Source: Fructobacillus papyrifericola
Lineage (GTDB): Bacteria > Bacillota > Bacilli > Lactobacillales > Lactobacillaceae
Direction of reading: 5' to 3'
Assembly: GCF_018437235.1 (NCBI RefSeq)
Contig: NZ_JAAMFJ010000001.1
Location: 248,001-312,000, forward strand
DNA: 64,000 nt
The first letter of the stretch is position 1. Every line of letters starts with the position of its first letter. The position numbers were made by a program, and so were the translations under genes. The notes under the pieces were generated by a model. That model was not told the DNA's origin, ran no database searches, and saw nothing but the letters and a program-made list of their open reading frames with translations. Shown one piece after another: positions 9,178 to 19,364 of this stretch.

Positions 9178-12100
9178 ATGAAGTACAATAAGCATTTTCT
9201 AAATAAAGTCGATGACAAGAAGCATTTACGCAAGGTCAAGAAGCAATGGGTCGTCGTTTCGATGGCATCATTTGCTTTGGTTACTGGTGGCGGCCTTGCC
9301 GTATCACAAATTAACCATGTGTTGCCAGGGATTGTGCCAACGTTTATTTCAAATAGCGTCAACCACAAAGCAAGTGCCGACACAACTGATCCGATTCCAT
9401 CTGGTTTAGCACAGGGAACTTATTCTAAGGATAATGTACCAGCTGGGATGGATAAGAAAGAATTTACTTCATGGGGTATGTTCAGCGTTGGTGTGTCTGT
9501 AGATGGTTCTCCTGCAGAGGGAGTGACACATGATACGAATACGGGGCGCGATGTCCATGAGATAACTTTTCAGCGTCAATTAATTGTAGATTCAACGGGA
9601 GCGCATTGGGGTGATTGGACAATGCTCACATCTGATGGCAACGGTGATTTTCAATCTATATTACTAAGTGGTGATTCTGGCATAGTTCATTTTTCTGGAA
9701 CTGCTGTTTCTGACCCAAATTTTGTTGCCCCTACTGGGTTTTATGTTGGGGATGTGAACAAACTAAATTATGTTTCAACTACTAACTATAATTTAACTAG
9801 TTCAGATGCTGTGCCTGTTGTTAGTTCCCCAGATGGTGATCGTTATCAGCTTCAAATTACTAAGACAACGTTGGATACTGGTGTGCCCTTTGCTAATCTA
9901 GATGTTAAGGCAGGTATTGATAAACTGAAAAGTGATTATACTGCTAGTCCTGATTTTAATGCTCCTGAACACTACCTTTTCGGTTACACGGTTAACTTTA
10001 CCTCTAAGACGAAAGATACGACGGAAACAAAAACCTTTACTCGCACCATTAAGTATGTCGACCAATCTGGCAATGAAGTAAAGAGTCCTAAAACAGAATC
10101 GATTACGCTGTCTCGAAAGGTAACTACTAATCTTTATACGAATAAAGTGACAACCGGAGACTGGACCGTCGATGGCACCAACGGTTGGGCAGATAACACC
10201 CCCGTTGACCAAACCATCACCGACAGTAATGGTAATGTCATCTATGACAATCCAAAGTTGAACGGTGCTGCGGTTACTTCCATTCCAGGTAAGACAGCCG
10301 ATGAAATTAATGGTGATGAAACGGATACGGTGGTCTATGGCGATCACACTTCATCCGTCACCCCCGACACACCCAACCTGCCTGACAACATTAAGAAGCA
10401 GTTGGAGCAGGATGTTACCCGTACTATCCACTACCGGAATGCAGCCAACCACGCCGAATCTGTTCACGATGATGTCGTGCAACACGCTACGGCCAAGTTC
10501 TCCGCTCAATACGATTGGAAGACTGGTGAGTTAGTGAAGAATTCTTCTGGTTCCGTTGATAAGACCTTGATTCAAGCGCCAACCTTTGATGGCCAGGCGG
10601 ATCCAACGGTTGCTGGTTGGAAGTTCGTTTCACACGATTCGGCCGATTCCGATCCAACGACGAACTACACAGAAGGAAACAATGGGGACGTTAATCCCAA
10701 CATTTCAAACATTGAATCTTACTCATACTACGATAAGACTTCAACCATTGGTCCCAACGGTCCTGTAAACCCCAACGATCCCGTTATCCCAGATAACAAG
10801 AAGGATACGGTCAAAAACGATTTGTCTCGTACTTACCACCGCACGGTAACCTTGAAAGGCCGTGATGGGGTAGTACTTGGCACAAAGGATGAAACGGTGA
10901 CCTACACGCGGACGGCAACCTTTGATTACGCCACTGGTGAAATCGTTCCTGGTTCCGAAACCGCTTGGACCCTGTCTGGTTCAGACAACAAGTGGGACGA
11001 AGTGACGGGTGACGCCACCATCGATCATGATGGCACGCACTACATCAAGGAATCCGGTGCCGATGGTACGGATCCTGAACCAAACAAGACCTTTAACCCC
11101 GATACGGATGCCTCGATTGCGAACCAAGAAGATACCATTTGGTACGATGCCACGGCTGCACCTTCCGCAACGGACACGGACAAGGACGTTAAGCGGACCA
11201 TCTACTTCAAGGCGGATGATGGCACGGTCTTGGATACCAAAGTCCAATCCGTTCACTTCCACCGCGATGGTTACATCAACCAAACGACCAACCAGTTTGT
11301 GCCAACCTCCGATTGGTACGTTCAGGGCCTGCCAAATGAAATGGCAGCGGTTGGTGCCGAAGACTTTTCAAGTCAAGGCTACGAACCGGATACGTCCAAG
11401 CAGACCTCTGTTTCGGCTTTGACGCCGGACAAGGGCGATACTTCTGAACCCGATCAAACGATTTGGTACAAGGACAAGACCGGTAACATCACGCCCAATA
11501 CGCCAAAGCACAACCCCAACAATGGTCCTGACATTCCACAAGGCATCCTCGATTCCTTGACAAAGAAAGTTACGCGGACCATCCACTACAAGGGGCGTGA
11601 TGGCCAAGACCTGGGTGACAAGGTTCAAACGGTGACCTTCAAGGGGTCGGCCGAATACGATTGGAAGACCCAACAGCTCGTTGGTCCAATCACTTGGGAT
11701 AACGGTGATGGCAACTGGCCGGCAAACGATGCCCCCGCAACCATTCAAAAGGATGGGGCAACCTACCGGAACCCCGACCAACCACACACGGATGCACAGG
11801 ACGTCACGATTAATATGGCCAATGCCGAAGTGACCGTTCTCTACGACAAGACCCGTGACGTGGTCCCATCCGACAATGCGGATACGGACCGGGATAAGGT
11901 CCGGACCTTCCACTTGCTCGATGGTAACGATGGAAACCGGGAGTTTGGCACGACTAAGCAAACGACCCACTTCCACCGGGATGCGCTCTACTTTGATGAA
12001 ACGACGAACCAGATTGTCTATGGTAACTGGTCAGCCGATAACGATTCGAAGTGGGCCGCATACAACGCCCCAGACGAATCGGACAAGGGTTACGTGAATG

Positions 12101-12810
12101 GCACACCGGCTTCCTATGGTGAAGTCGCGCTGAACCAAGATTCACAAAACGCTGATGAAAACTTCGTTTATTCCCACGCTCACGCCAACGTCGGCCCTAA
12201 TGGTCCCGTTAACCCAGGACACGGTGGTCACTTGCCAAACATCCCAGATGATGTGCATTTGAAGGATCAGTTGTCCAAGACGATTACGCGGACAATCAAG
12301 TACGTGGACAAGAATGGTAACGAGATTGCCCCTGAAGTCACCGAAACGGTGACCTATACGCGGACAGCTGACTATGACTATGTCACTCACCAACTGTCGA
12401 ACTTCTCGGCTTGGACCGTGGATGGTTCAGATGAGTGGGCAGAGAAGGATTCACCTGAGATCTCCGGATATAACAGCCCAGATAAGGCGAAGGTCGATGC
12501 TCAAAAGGTCGCCCAAAGCGATCAAGACCAAACAGTCACGGTGACCTATGACAAGGATGCCGCACCGGTTACGCCTGCTCCAGCAGGACCTGCTGGTCCT
12601 TCTGCTCCGGCAACACCAGCAGCACCAGCTTCCGTGCCAGCGGCGGCCGCTAAGGTGATGAAGGTCGCCAAGGCGGTCTTGCCAAGTACGGGTAAGGAAG
12701 CCGCTCATGATGCCGAAATGGCCCTGCCATTCGTGGCGACGACCTTGGCCGGTATCTTCTTCCTGATCTCAAAGAAGCGCAAGGAAGAACAAGAAGACCA
12801 AGCCAACTAA
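9178..12810 (+). CDS. Multi-MucBP cell-wall adhesin with LPSTG anchor
   Basis: I place the start at the ATG at 9178, after GGGAAGAAGGA, rather than the upstream in-frame ATG at 9124; this gives 1,210 residues. The signal region has the basic RKVKKQW followed by a hydrophobic helix, like the other adhesins here. After a unique domain (about 50-275) there are about seven MucBP-like units, each opening with an RTIKYVD / RTIHYKGRDG type strand and closing with a DQTVTVTYD type strand. A Pro/Ala-rich wall-spanning segment (about 1,130-1,160) leads to LPSTG, a membrane helix and SKKRKEEQEDQ. This is the most canonical sortase substrate in the window. The protein should be covalently wall-linked and bind mucin or glycans, as is known for MucBP proteins. 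Confidence 0.88.
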   Translation: MKYNKHFLNKVDDKKHLRKVKKQWVVVSMASFALVTGGGLAVSQINHVLPGIVPTFISNSVNHKASADTTDPIPSGLAQGTYSKDNVPAGMDKKEFTSWGMFSVGVSVDGSPAEGVTHDTNTGRDVHEITFQRQLIVDSTGAHWGDWTMLTSDGNGDFQSILLSGDSGIVHFSGTAVSDPNFVAPTGFYVGDVNKLNYVSTTNYNLTSSDAVPVVSSPDGDRYQLQITKTTLDTGVPFANLDVKAGIDKLKSDYTASPDFNAPEHYLFGYTVNFTSKTKDTTETKTFTRTIKYVDQSGNEVKSPKTESITLSRKVTTNLYTNKVTTGDWTVDGTNGWADNTPVDQTITDSNGNVIYDNPKLNGAAVTSIPGKTADEINGDETDTVVYGDHTSSVTPDTPNLPDNIKKQLEQDVTRTIHYRNAANHAESVHDDVVQHATAKFSAQYDWKTGELVKNSSGSVDKTLIQAPTFDGQADPTVAGWKFVSHDSADSDPTTNYTEGNNGDVNPNISNIESYSYYDKTSTIGPNGPVNPNDPVIPDNKKDTVKNDLSRTYHRTVTLKGRDGVVLGTKDETVTYTRTATFDYATGEIVPGSETAWTLSGSDNKWDEVTGDATIDHDGTHYIKESGADGTDPEPNKTFNPDTDASIANQEDTIWYDATAAPSATDTDKDVKRTIYFKADDGTVLDTKVQSVHFHRDGYINQTTNQFVPTSDWYVQGLPNEMAAVGAEDFSSQGYEPDTSKQTSVSALTPDKGDTSEPDQTIWYKDKTGNITPNTPKHNPNNGPDIPQGILDSLTKKVTRTIHYKGRDGQDLGDKVQTVTFKGSAEYDWKTQQLVGPITWDNGDGNWPANDAPATIQKDGATYRNPDQPHTDAQDVTINMANAEVTVLYDKTRDVVPSDNADTDRDKVRTFHLLDGNDGNREFGTTKQTTHFHRDALYFDETTNQIVYGNWSADNDSKWAAYNAPDESDKGYVNGTPASYGEVALNQDSQNADENFVYSHAHANVGPNGPVNPGHGGHLPNIPDDVHLKDQLSKTITRTIKYVDKNGNEIAPEVTETVTYTRTADYDYVTHQLSNFSAWTVDGSDEWAEKDSPEISGYNSPDKAKVDAQKVAQSDQDQTVTVTYDKDAAPVTPAPAGPAGPSAPATPAAPASVPAAAAKVMKVAKAVLPSTGKEAAHDAEMALPFVATTLAGIFFLISKKRKEEQEDQAN

Positions 12811-12837
12811 AGGTTGGGAGAGTTGGTCAAAAAGACA

Positions 12838-12915
12838 CGGACTACTGTCGTTGATTGTACTTCATTCGGTAGTCCGCAAAGAAGCCTCCAGCACCTTGGG
12901 TGTTGGGGGCTTTTT
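12838..12915 (+). terminator. Two hairpins, the second a terminator, after the 9178 adhesin
   Basis: CGGACTAC (12838-12845) pairs with GTAGTCCG (12869-12876). A second stem, GCCTCCAGCACC with GGTGTTGGGGGC (12884-12910), is followed by TTTTT. The stretch 12916-13020 holds nothing I can identify. Confidence 0.8.
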
Positions 12916-13021
12916 GTGTGGGAATGGGAAAGAAGAGGCGGGTTCAATTGATTGAATGATAGTGGTCGATTACCAACTTTAACAGATTAGGCGTTTCTTG
13001 CTTTTTATTATTTCTAAACAG

Positions 13022-13050
13022 TTACAATTCTATTTGAATAGTGTTACAAT
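13022..13050 (+). promoter_or_regulatory. Promoter of the lectin-domain adhesin
   Basis: TTACAA (13022-13027), 17 bp, TACAAT (13045-13050) preceded by an extended TG (TGTTACAAT). The same TGTTACAAT is used before the 16101 adhesin. Confidence 0.55.
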
Positions 13051-13134
13051 ACTAATGAAGAACCTATTGGAATCAATGTTTCCTGTAGGGGACGATTCTC
13101 ATTCTCATGTAGCATGATGACGATACTTAATGAT

Positions 13135-13168
13135 AAAAGCGTGCTCTTTTGAGAACGCTTTTATTTAT
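13135..13168 (+). promoter_or_regulatory. Terminator-like hairpin in the 5' leader of the lectin-domain adhesin
   Basis: AAAAGCG (13135-13141) pairs with CGCTTTT (13156-13162), with CTC/GAG inside, followed by TTATTT. It lies between the promoter and the start codon at 13200, so it could attenuate transcription or shield the mRNA. Confidence 0.5.
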
Positions 13169-13199
13169 TTAAAAAGTTCAATTAGAAGAGAGATAATAA

Positions 13200-15878
13200 A
13201 TGATGCAGAGCAATCAATTATTTAAATCATATCAAGCAAAGAAATTCTGGGTAACGGGTTTGGCTAGCTTAACACTAATCACTTTGGCCAGTAGTAATCA
13301 AAAGGTGCTGGCGGATGGGTCGCAAGAAACATCGGTTGTTAGCCAATTAGGTAAGCCTGCGGCAAGTGATGATTTGCCTGTGACCGTTACAAAGGATAAC
13401 TTTTTACAGTATTTTAGTCTTGGTGGTACGGCAACCTATGATTCAAGCACGAATAAGGCAACGCTAACGCAAAACGAGAACGGCCAAGATGGTAATATTA
13501 CCCTAAAAACGAAGATCAATGCCAATGTTCCTTTTTGGATCTCTGGAACCATTAACTTGGGAACAAATCTCGATGGAATAACCGGTGGTGATGGCATTGC
13601 CATGGCGTTTCACCATGGTTCGGATGGCCAGATTGGTTTCCAAGGTGGCGGTATTTCGATTAAGGGTTTGCCAAAATCATCTGGTTTTATCTTCGATACT
13701 TGGACTCTAAATCAAGGAGACTATTCGAAGATTTATATGTCAGGGATTCACAGTGATGTGGATCAAACCGATCAGAATGACCCATGGCGTTATGCTGGTC
13801 AACCAGATTATTTGAACGTGTCTGAGATTGCGGGTAAAGATGTGCCGTTCACGCTTACTTATGATGGACAGGGACACATGACAATGTCTTATCTAGGAGT
13901 CAGTCGTACGATTGATGTTGATGACTATCAAGATCCATTGTCCTTGTCGATTGGTGGTTCAACGGGAATTGCGGATAATGTACAGACTGTGTCGATTAAT
14001 TCCTTCCAATTTGTACCAGCGCAGACAAACCCGGCGACACGAACCATCCATTATGTTGATCAGGATGGTAATGAAATCGCTTCGCCAACCGTACAGCAAG
14101 CGGTTTACCGCCGTACGGGAAGACTGCAGGACGGCAAGGCAGTCTATACTGATTGGCAGTTGATTTCAGGTGATCCAAACTTTGCGGCCGTAGAAGCCCC
14201 AACCATTGCCGGCTACACGGTTCAGTCTGGTCAACAAACTTTTTTTGCGGCCACGACAGTGAGTGAAGATTCCGGTTCTTCAAGTTATACAGTTAAGTAT
14301 ACAAAGAATGCGAACCAAGCGACGTTGAACGTCCAAGATAGTACCATTGTTTCTGGGCCTAACGCTAGTTGGAATGCAGCCGATAACTTCCTGAAGGCCG
14401 TTAATTCAGATGGTTCAACCGTCAATTTATCAGATGTCAAGGTTGATGGAACGGTTGATGTTAAGACTCCTGGCGAATATGATGTAACTTATAGTTATAC
14501 GGATAAAAATGGTAAGCTTCAAAAGCAGACTGCTAAAGTGACAGTCATGGCTTCTAAGTCCAACCTTGAAGTGAAGGACTTAACACTTTGGGTTGGTGAT
14601 TCTTGGGATGCCAAGGATAACGTAGTTCGTGCAACGGATGAATACGGAAATAGCTTGAATTTGAAGTATGTCAACGTTCAGGGAAGCGTTGATACTTCGA
14701 AGGCTGGTGTTTATCCACTGACCTATACTTATACTGATACAAGTGGTAATAGCTTTACGAAAACAGCTAATGTTACTGTGAAAGCACTAACAACTACTTC
14801 CACTGAATCAAAGACGGTGAAGGAAAACGTCCACTATCAGTACGAGGATGGCAAGACGGCTGCTGACACCTACACGAAGGAGGTCACTTTCACCCGGACC
14901 GTAACTAAGAATGAAAAGACGGGTGATGTTAGCTATGGTGACTGGTCAGCAGACCAGACCTTTGCTGCAGTCGACAGTCCTTCAATTAAGGGTTACACGG
15001 CAGATAAAGTATCAATTACTTCTCAAACGGTTAATGGAAATTCTGGCGATTTGAATTTTACGGTAACTTATATGGAGGACACGCCGGAAGTAACAACGCA
15101 AAGAACTACGGTTAAAGAAACCATTAATTATCAGTATGAAGACGGCACGAAAGCTGCTCAACCATATACAAAGAATCTTACCTTTACCCGTTCCGTTTCA
15201 ACTGATGCGGTAACAGGTGAAAAGACCTATGGTGCTTGGTCAGCTGATCAAACATTTGACGCCGTTACGAGTCCTTCTATCGCAGGATATACTGCAGATC
15301 AATCGAATGTTGCAGCACAAACCGTTAATGGTAATTCAACCGATTTGAACTTTACGGTGATCTATAAGAAGAACTCCTCTGCTAATAATGGTGGCAACAC
15401 GCCATCGAACAACGGTGGCAACACACCATCGAACAATGGTGGCAACACGCCATCAAACAACGGTGGCAACACGCCATCGAACAATGGTGGCAACACACCA
15501 TCGAACAATGGTGGCAACACACCATCGAACAACGGTGGCAACACACCATCGAACAATGGCGGCAACACACCATCGAACAATGGCGGCAATACACCATCTA
15601 ACAATGGGGGAGACGGAGTAAATAACACGCCAGCCAATAACAATGGCAATGGTGGTTCTTCCTCAAATAGTACTAACACGGTTCTTCCTTCAACCGGTGG
15701 TAATGAAGCTCCTGCTACGTCATCTGCTTCTACTGCTAATGCAACGAAGAATAATAAGGTTTTGCCAGCAACTGCTAAGAAGGTAGCTAACAACGCAACC
15801 GTTCTTGCAGCAATGCTTGCCCTTATTTCAGCTGCTAGCTACGCTTTCTTTACCAAGAAGCGTCGTGAAGAGAAGTAA
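13200..15878 (+). CDS. L-type lectin / MucBP cell-wall adhesin with tandem repeat stalk
   Basis: This 892-residue protein has a signal peptide ending near VLADG (about 38). An L-type (legume-like) lectin domain at about 55-275 carries the typical [11 protein letters not shown] and [16 protein letters not shown] pieces. A MucBP unit (about 278-372), two bacterial Ig-like units (about 374-525, [12 protein letters not shown] pattern) and two further MucBP-type units ([30 protein letters not shown]) follow. Next is an NNGGNTPS repeat stalk at 729-800. The C-terminus has LPSTG at about 829, then LPATA at about 855, a membrane helix and TKKRREEK. The LPATA motif sits directly before the helix and is the likelier sorting signal. 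The protein is probably a wall-linked carbohydrate-binding adhesin. Confidence 0.88.
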   Translation: MMQSNQLFKSYQAKKFWVTGLASLTLITLASSNQKVLADGSQETSVVSQLGKPAASDDLPVTVTKDNFLQYFSLGGTATYDSSTNKATLTQNENGQDGNITLKTKINANVPFWISGTINLGTNLDGITGGDGIAMAFHHGSDGQIGFQGGGISIKGLPKSSGFIFDTWTLNQGDYSKIYMSGIHSDVDQTDQNDPWRYAGQPDYLNVSEIAGKDVPFTLTYDGQGHMTMSYLGVSRTIDVDDYQDPLSLSIGGSTGIADNVQTVSINSFQFVPAQTNPATRTIHYVDQDGNEIASPTVQQAVYRRTGRLQDGKAVYTDWQLISGDPNFAAVEAPTIAGYTVQSGQQTFFAATTVSEDSGSSSYTVKYTKNANQATLNVQDSTIVSGPNASWNAADNFLKAVNSDGSTVNLSDVKVDGTVDVKTPGEYDVTYSYTDKNGKLQKQTAKVTVMASKSNLEVKDLTLWVGDSWDAKDNVVRATDEYGNSLNLKYVNVQGSVDTSKAGVYPLTYTYTDTSGNSFTKTANVTVKALTTTSTESKTVKENVHYQYEDGKTAADTYTKEVTFTRTVTKNEKTGDVSYGDWSADQTFAAVDSPSIKGYTADKVSITSQTVNGNSGDLNFTVTYMEDTPEVTTQRTTVKETINYQYEDGTKAAQPYTKNLTFTRSVSTDAVTGEKTYGAWSADQTFDAVTSPSIAGYTADQSNVAAQTVNGNSTDLNFTVIYKKNSSANNGGNTPSNNGGNTPSNNGGNTPSNNGGNTPSNNGGNTPSNNGGNTPSNNGGNTPSNNGGNTPSNNGGNTPSNNGGDGVNNTPANNNGNGGSSSNSTNTVLPSTGGNEAPATSSASTANATKNNKVLPATAKKVANNATVLAAMLALISAASYAFFTKKRREEK
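15384..15599 (+). repeat. Nine 24-bp tandem repeats encoding NNGGNTPS
   Basis: Nine in-frame copies of AACAATGGTGGCAACACNCC-type units differ only at silent positions, and a partial tenth follows. They form the wall-spanning stalk of the lectin-domain adhesin. A copy-number change would lengthen or shorten the stalk without a frameshift. Confidence 0.93.
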
Positions 15879-15890
15879 GTGTGAATGAAG

Positions 15891-15917
15891 AGAGTCCTAT
15901 GTATAGGGCTCTTTTTT
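15891..15917 (+). terminator. Terminator after the lectin-domain adhesin
   Basis: AGAGTCCTAT-GT-ATAGGGCTCT with a T run. It is nearly the same hairpin as at 18213-18241. Confidence 0.9.
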
Positions 15918-15941
15918 ATTGGTGGCACAATTATGGTGTGT

Positions 15942-15971
15942 TTGTGTCAAATGATACAAGCGTGTTACAAT
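15942..15971 (+). promoter_or_regulatory. Promoter of the 16101 adhesin
   Basis: TTGTGT (15942-15947), 18 bp, extended -10 TGTTACAAT (TACAAT 15966-15971). Downstream in the leader an AGAATTGAAT/ATTCAATTCT hairpin (about 15983-16010) lies before the gene. Confidence 0.5.
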
Positions 15972-16100
15972 GTAAAAGACAAAGAATTGAATCGGTTTTT
16001 TATTCAATTCTACGGGATGATTTTGGAACTGTTCGGTACCTGAGGGTTAGAAAATGTTTTCATTTCACGGATGGTATCAGTCCTTAAGGGGGATAGTTTG

Positions 16101-18202
16101 ATGGAATATAAGCACTATAAAATGTTTAAATCTGTCAAGAAATGGGTTGTAGCTTCTGTTGCGGCATTCGCGATGCTTGGCCTTGGACAGGTGACGACGC
16201 AGCAGGGGACACACTTTGGTCAACGTGAAGTGGCCGCAGCTGATGGTACGACTTTGGCAGATGCGCAAAGTGCAGCAAAGACTGCCTTGGAAAGCGCAGC
16301 AGGTACGGCGAAGGATCCGGGAAATGTCAGTTGGACCGCTGATAAGAATAATGGCGTTCGAATGGCCTTTGGTGGCTTGGGACAGGATCTTACCAGCGAG
16401 GACATGCACTTAAATACTTCAGCTAATGTGACGGTGTCCACAGATGACCAGTCTGCCATTCAACAGGTTCTGAGCGACTATGAAAACAAGGTGGCATCGG
16501 CAACCTCGGTTGATGAAGTGACATCTCTGCAACAGGAAGGGACTGCTAAATTGGCCTTGATGGGTGTTAAAATTCAGGCCAAGGCAATGCTCGCTCAAGA
16601 TTATCAAAACGTTTCTTCTGGAACGGTCTATTTGCTGAATAAGGAAGCAGAGGCCGATGCTAAGCAGACGCCAATTCGCTTTGAAACATCCGTTGCTTCA
16701 CAGGACAATTATCAAAATACCATTCAAAATGCCTATCAAGATGCCTTGACTTATATCGATAACTATAGCGGAACCGCACAAGGCCTTTCGGATGAAATGA
16801 CCAGCACGAACATTAGTACTGGTTTAGCGAACAAGATTCGTACACTTTATTACCCAATTATTCAGGCAGAATATCGTAACGATAACCGCTACTATGCTTA
16901 TTCAAACATGGTAAGTACCTATACGTTAATGGGAAATTCCACTGTTCCAAGTGACCAATACAGCACTGTTTTAGATGCTCTGGAAAAGGTGAACGGGGAG
17001 GTGGACGCCACGCCTGTGAGTGCCGGAATTCACAATACGAATTACTGGATGTCGATGGGAAAAGCAATGGCGACAGCGGGCATCCAAGCCTTGACTAAAC
17101 AAACAGAAGCTGTTTCGAGTGAAGACAAGACTGCCATTGAATCCATTGCAAATAAGGGCTTGGCGGATGTTGCGCCGTTAATGATCCAAGTATTGGTTGG
17201 GTTCGTCCTGCTCAAATTTTTGCGCAGGTCAAGTCAGATGTGTTGAGTTTGATTTCAAACAAAACCATTACGCGAACGATTAAGTATGTCGATGCTGAGG
17301 ATCCTAACAAGGAAGTTGCTGATTCAAGGACGGATACGGTGCAACTTAGTCAAGGCTTTACGGTTAATAATTACACTGTGACGTCTAACGGTTGGACCAG
17401 CGGGACTTTTGAAGCAGTGCCATCGCCAGATCTGTCTGCTAAGGGCTACAAGGCAGCTGATCAAGCCACGGTTGATGCATCGACGGTGACAAATGGTGAT
17501 TCGGACCAAACCATTGTGGTGAAGTATGCCCATGATACGGCCGTTCGGACGGCTGATGATCCGGGTTCTTTGCCCGTTAGTGATCTTCAAAAGACGGTGA
17601 CGCGGACGATTCGCTACGTGGATGCTACTGGTAAGCAGCTGGCGGAGCCAACGGTCCAAACGGTTACGTTGAAGCGTGAGGCTACGGAGGACTTGGTTAC
17701 CAAGCAAGTGCTTTCTTATGGTGACTGGACAGTTGCTTCCGGTGACTGGTCAGCGGTGCCTGTGCCCGAAACTTTGGCCAGCGGAGACTATACGACACCA
17801 AAGGTGAATGGTGAAGCAGTTTCGACGGTTACGGCTGATTCCGTAACAGCGGATAGCTCGGACCAAACCGTCACGGTTGTCTATCAAGAAAAGGACGCTG
17901 CGGAAAAGAATAATGCTGGCCAAAAGAATGATCAGAACCAGAGCGGATCTGGTGACCGGAACGTGAATGGTGGGCAGAGCTCGACTGGAACGAACGCATC
18001 AGCTCAAGATAAGCAGTCTAGGACAAACGATAGCGTTTCTGCAACGGCTACAAGCGCTGTTAAGAAAGTTGAAGCGGTTTCTTCTGGCTTGCCTGAGACG
18101 GCTAAGCAGGTCGTCACGAATCCATTTGGAATTGCTGGTTTGGCTGCGTTGTCAGCCGCTAGCTACGCCTTCTTTACAAAGAAGCGCCGTGATGAAAAGT
18201 AA
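16101..18202 (+). pseudogene. MucBP surface adhesin with LPETA anchor, frameshifted near 17175-17207
   Basis: The ATG at 16101 follows AAGGGGGA. The signal region is SVKKWVVASVAAFAMLGLG. Residues about 45-375 form a helix-rich unique domain with no family I recognise. The first frame then drifts into an unlikely hydrophobic tail and stops at 17246. In the next frame the protein continues (IFAQVKSDVLSL..TITRTIKYVD) with two MucBP units, a Ser/Asn/Gln-rich linker, LPETA, a membrane helix and TKKRRDEK. A small indel between about 17175 and 17207 explains the break. The 3' end, from the anchor helix through the terminator, closely resembles that of the lectin-domain adhesin, so the two genes share an ancestral end. 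Loss of function, phase-off state and sequencing error all remain possible. Confidence 0.72.
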
Positions 18203-18212
18203 GTGTGAACGA

Positions 18213-18241
18213 AAAGAGTCCTACTCGTAGGGCTCTTTTTT
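18213..18241 (+). terminator. Terminator after the 16101 adhesin
   Basis: AGAGTCCTAC-TC-GTAGGGCTCT followed by a T run. Confidence 0.9.
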
Positions 18242-18290
18242 CTGTAGAAAATGGGTATTTGGTGACGAATATATACAATCCGTTACTTTT

Positions 18291-18319
18291 TTGACAACGT
18301 TGTGCCAAAAGCGTATAAA
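18291..18319 (+). promoter_or_regulatory. hdcA promoter with a palindrome over the -35 box
   Basis: TTGACA (18291-18296), 17 bp, TATAAA (18314-18319): a near-consensus promoter. The perfect palindrome ACAACGTTGT (18293-18302) overlaps the -35 and is a candidate operator. Confidence 0.75.
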
Positions 18320-18392
18320 TAAATTAAAGACATCTAAAGTGGAATGTTTCTGAATAAAGATGTTCTTAAAGTAATTGGTATGGAGGTCAACG

Positions 18393-19340
18393 ATGGATTT
18401 AAAAGATTATAAACAAGCAAGGGAAATCGGAATTAACAGTACGGCTTTGAATAACTATGTTGGTTATTCTCGTGGTTACTTGGAACCCGGAAACATCGGT
18501 GAAGGTTATTTGACTGGATTGAAGGTCGATGCCGCTGCCACGCTGTTAACAGATGATACGATGCTTGATAATATTTCGTCCTACGATCGGGCAGAGGCGA
18601 AGAACGCAAATCTCGCACAGATTAACATGGAAACGGCTTCTTCCTTTACGGGTCCACAAGGAAATATCATTGGCTATGACTTTTTACGAAACACGGCGTT
18701 AAAGGATCAAAAGCCCATGTATACGCGAACACAATGGGATGGCTCAGAGCTGCCAATTTATGATGCGAAACCACTACAGGATGCCTTGGTTGAGTACTTA
18801 GGTACTGTCGATGAACCCCGTTTTAAGACTGTTCCAGCCGCTTTTATCACTTGTGCCAATAAGGGGGCAATGGCAAAGCGGCCAAAGGATGATCGGCCAT
18901 TGAAGCCCGGTGAAGGTTATGGTGTCTGGTCCGCAATTGCCTTGTCAATCGCCAATGATCCAGTTCACCACTCTTCAATGTACGTGGAAGATGCTGGGGT
19001 TTGGACCAAGTCTGACAGTGAAGAGGATTTGATCGATTATCTCAATACACGAAAGGCCGCCATGGCCCAATCAATTGCCTACTGTGGTAAGCACGCCAAG
19101 ACGACTTTTAAAGCGACCTACATTGGCTTTGCACACACCATGCTGAAGCCGGGTGAATTTGGAACGGCCATTACGGTCGGCCCATATTTGACCATGCCTT
19201 TTGATGCTGTGCCCGATGCTCGCCGTACCAATGCTTCTGCTGAAGATGCAATGGATACGATGCGTAAGTTGAGCCTGCAAGACTGGTTGAAGGAAATGAA
19301 CTACGAATCACTCGTTGAAAAAAATAACATTACTTACTAA
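18393..19340 (+). CDS. hdcA: Pyruvoyl-dependent histidine decarboxylase proenzyme
   Basis: HdcA decarboxylates histidine to histamine, consuming a proton. The ATG at 18393 follows GGAGG, giving 315 residues, the usual size. The self-cleavage motif TASSFTG (about residues 79-85) is intact, so the chain can split between the two Ser to make the beta subunit and the pyruvoyl-capped alpha subunit. Other family blocks are present: GYLEPGNIGEGY, TQWDGSELPIYDAKPLQDAL, ANKGAMAKRPK and GEGYGVWSAIALS. The Glu of IGFAHTMLKPGEFG lies near the expected active-site segment. It starts an apparent operon with the antiporter and HdcB. With export of histamine the pathway supports acid resistance and a proton-motive force, as known for lactic acid bacteria. 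Confidence 0.96.
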   Translation: MDLKDYKQAREIGINSTALNNYVGYSRGYLEPGNIGEGYLTGLKVDAAATLLTDDTMLDNISSYDRAEAKNANLAQINMETASSFTGPQGNIIGYDFLRNTALKDQKPMYTRTQWDGSELPIYDAKPLQDALVEYLGTVDEPRFKTVPAAFITCANKGAMAKRPKDDRPLKPGEGYGVWSAIALSIANDPVHHSSMYVEDAGVWTKSDSEEDLIDYLNTRKAAMAQSIAYCGKHAKTTFKATYIGFAHTMLKPGEFGTAITVGPYLTMPFDAVPDARRTNASAEDAMDTMRKLSLQDWLKEMNYESLVEKNNITY

Positions 19341-19364
19341 CTCAGTTTCTTTTGGAGGATTCTT

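Noticed and set aside
15384-15599. Short regular repeats resembling a CRISPR array
   Set aside because: The 24-bp units are directly adjacent with no spacers, keep the reading frame and encode NNGGNTPS; no cas genes are nearby.
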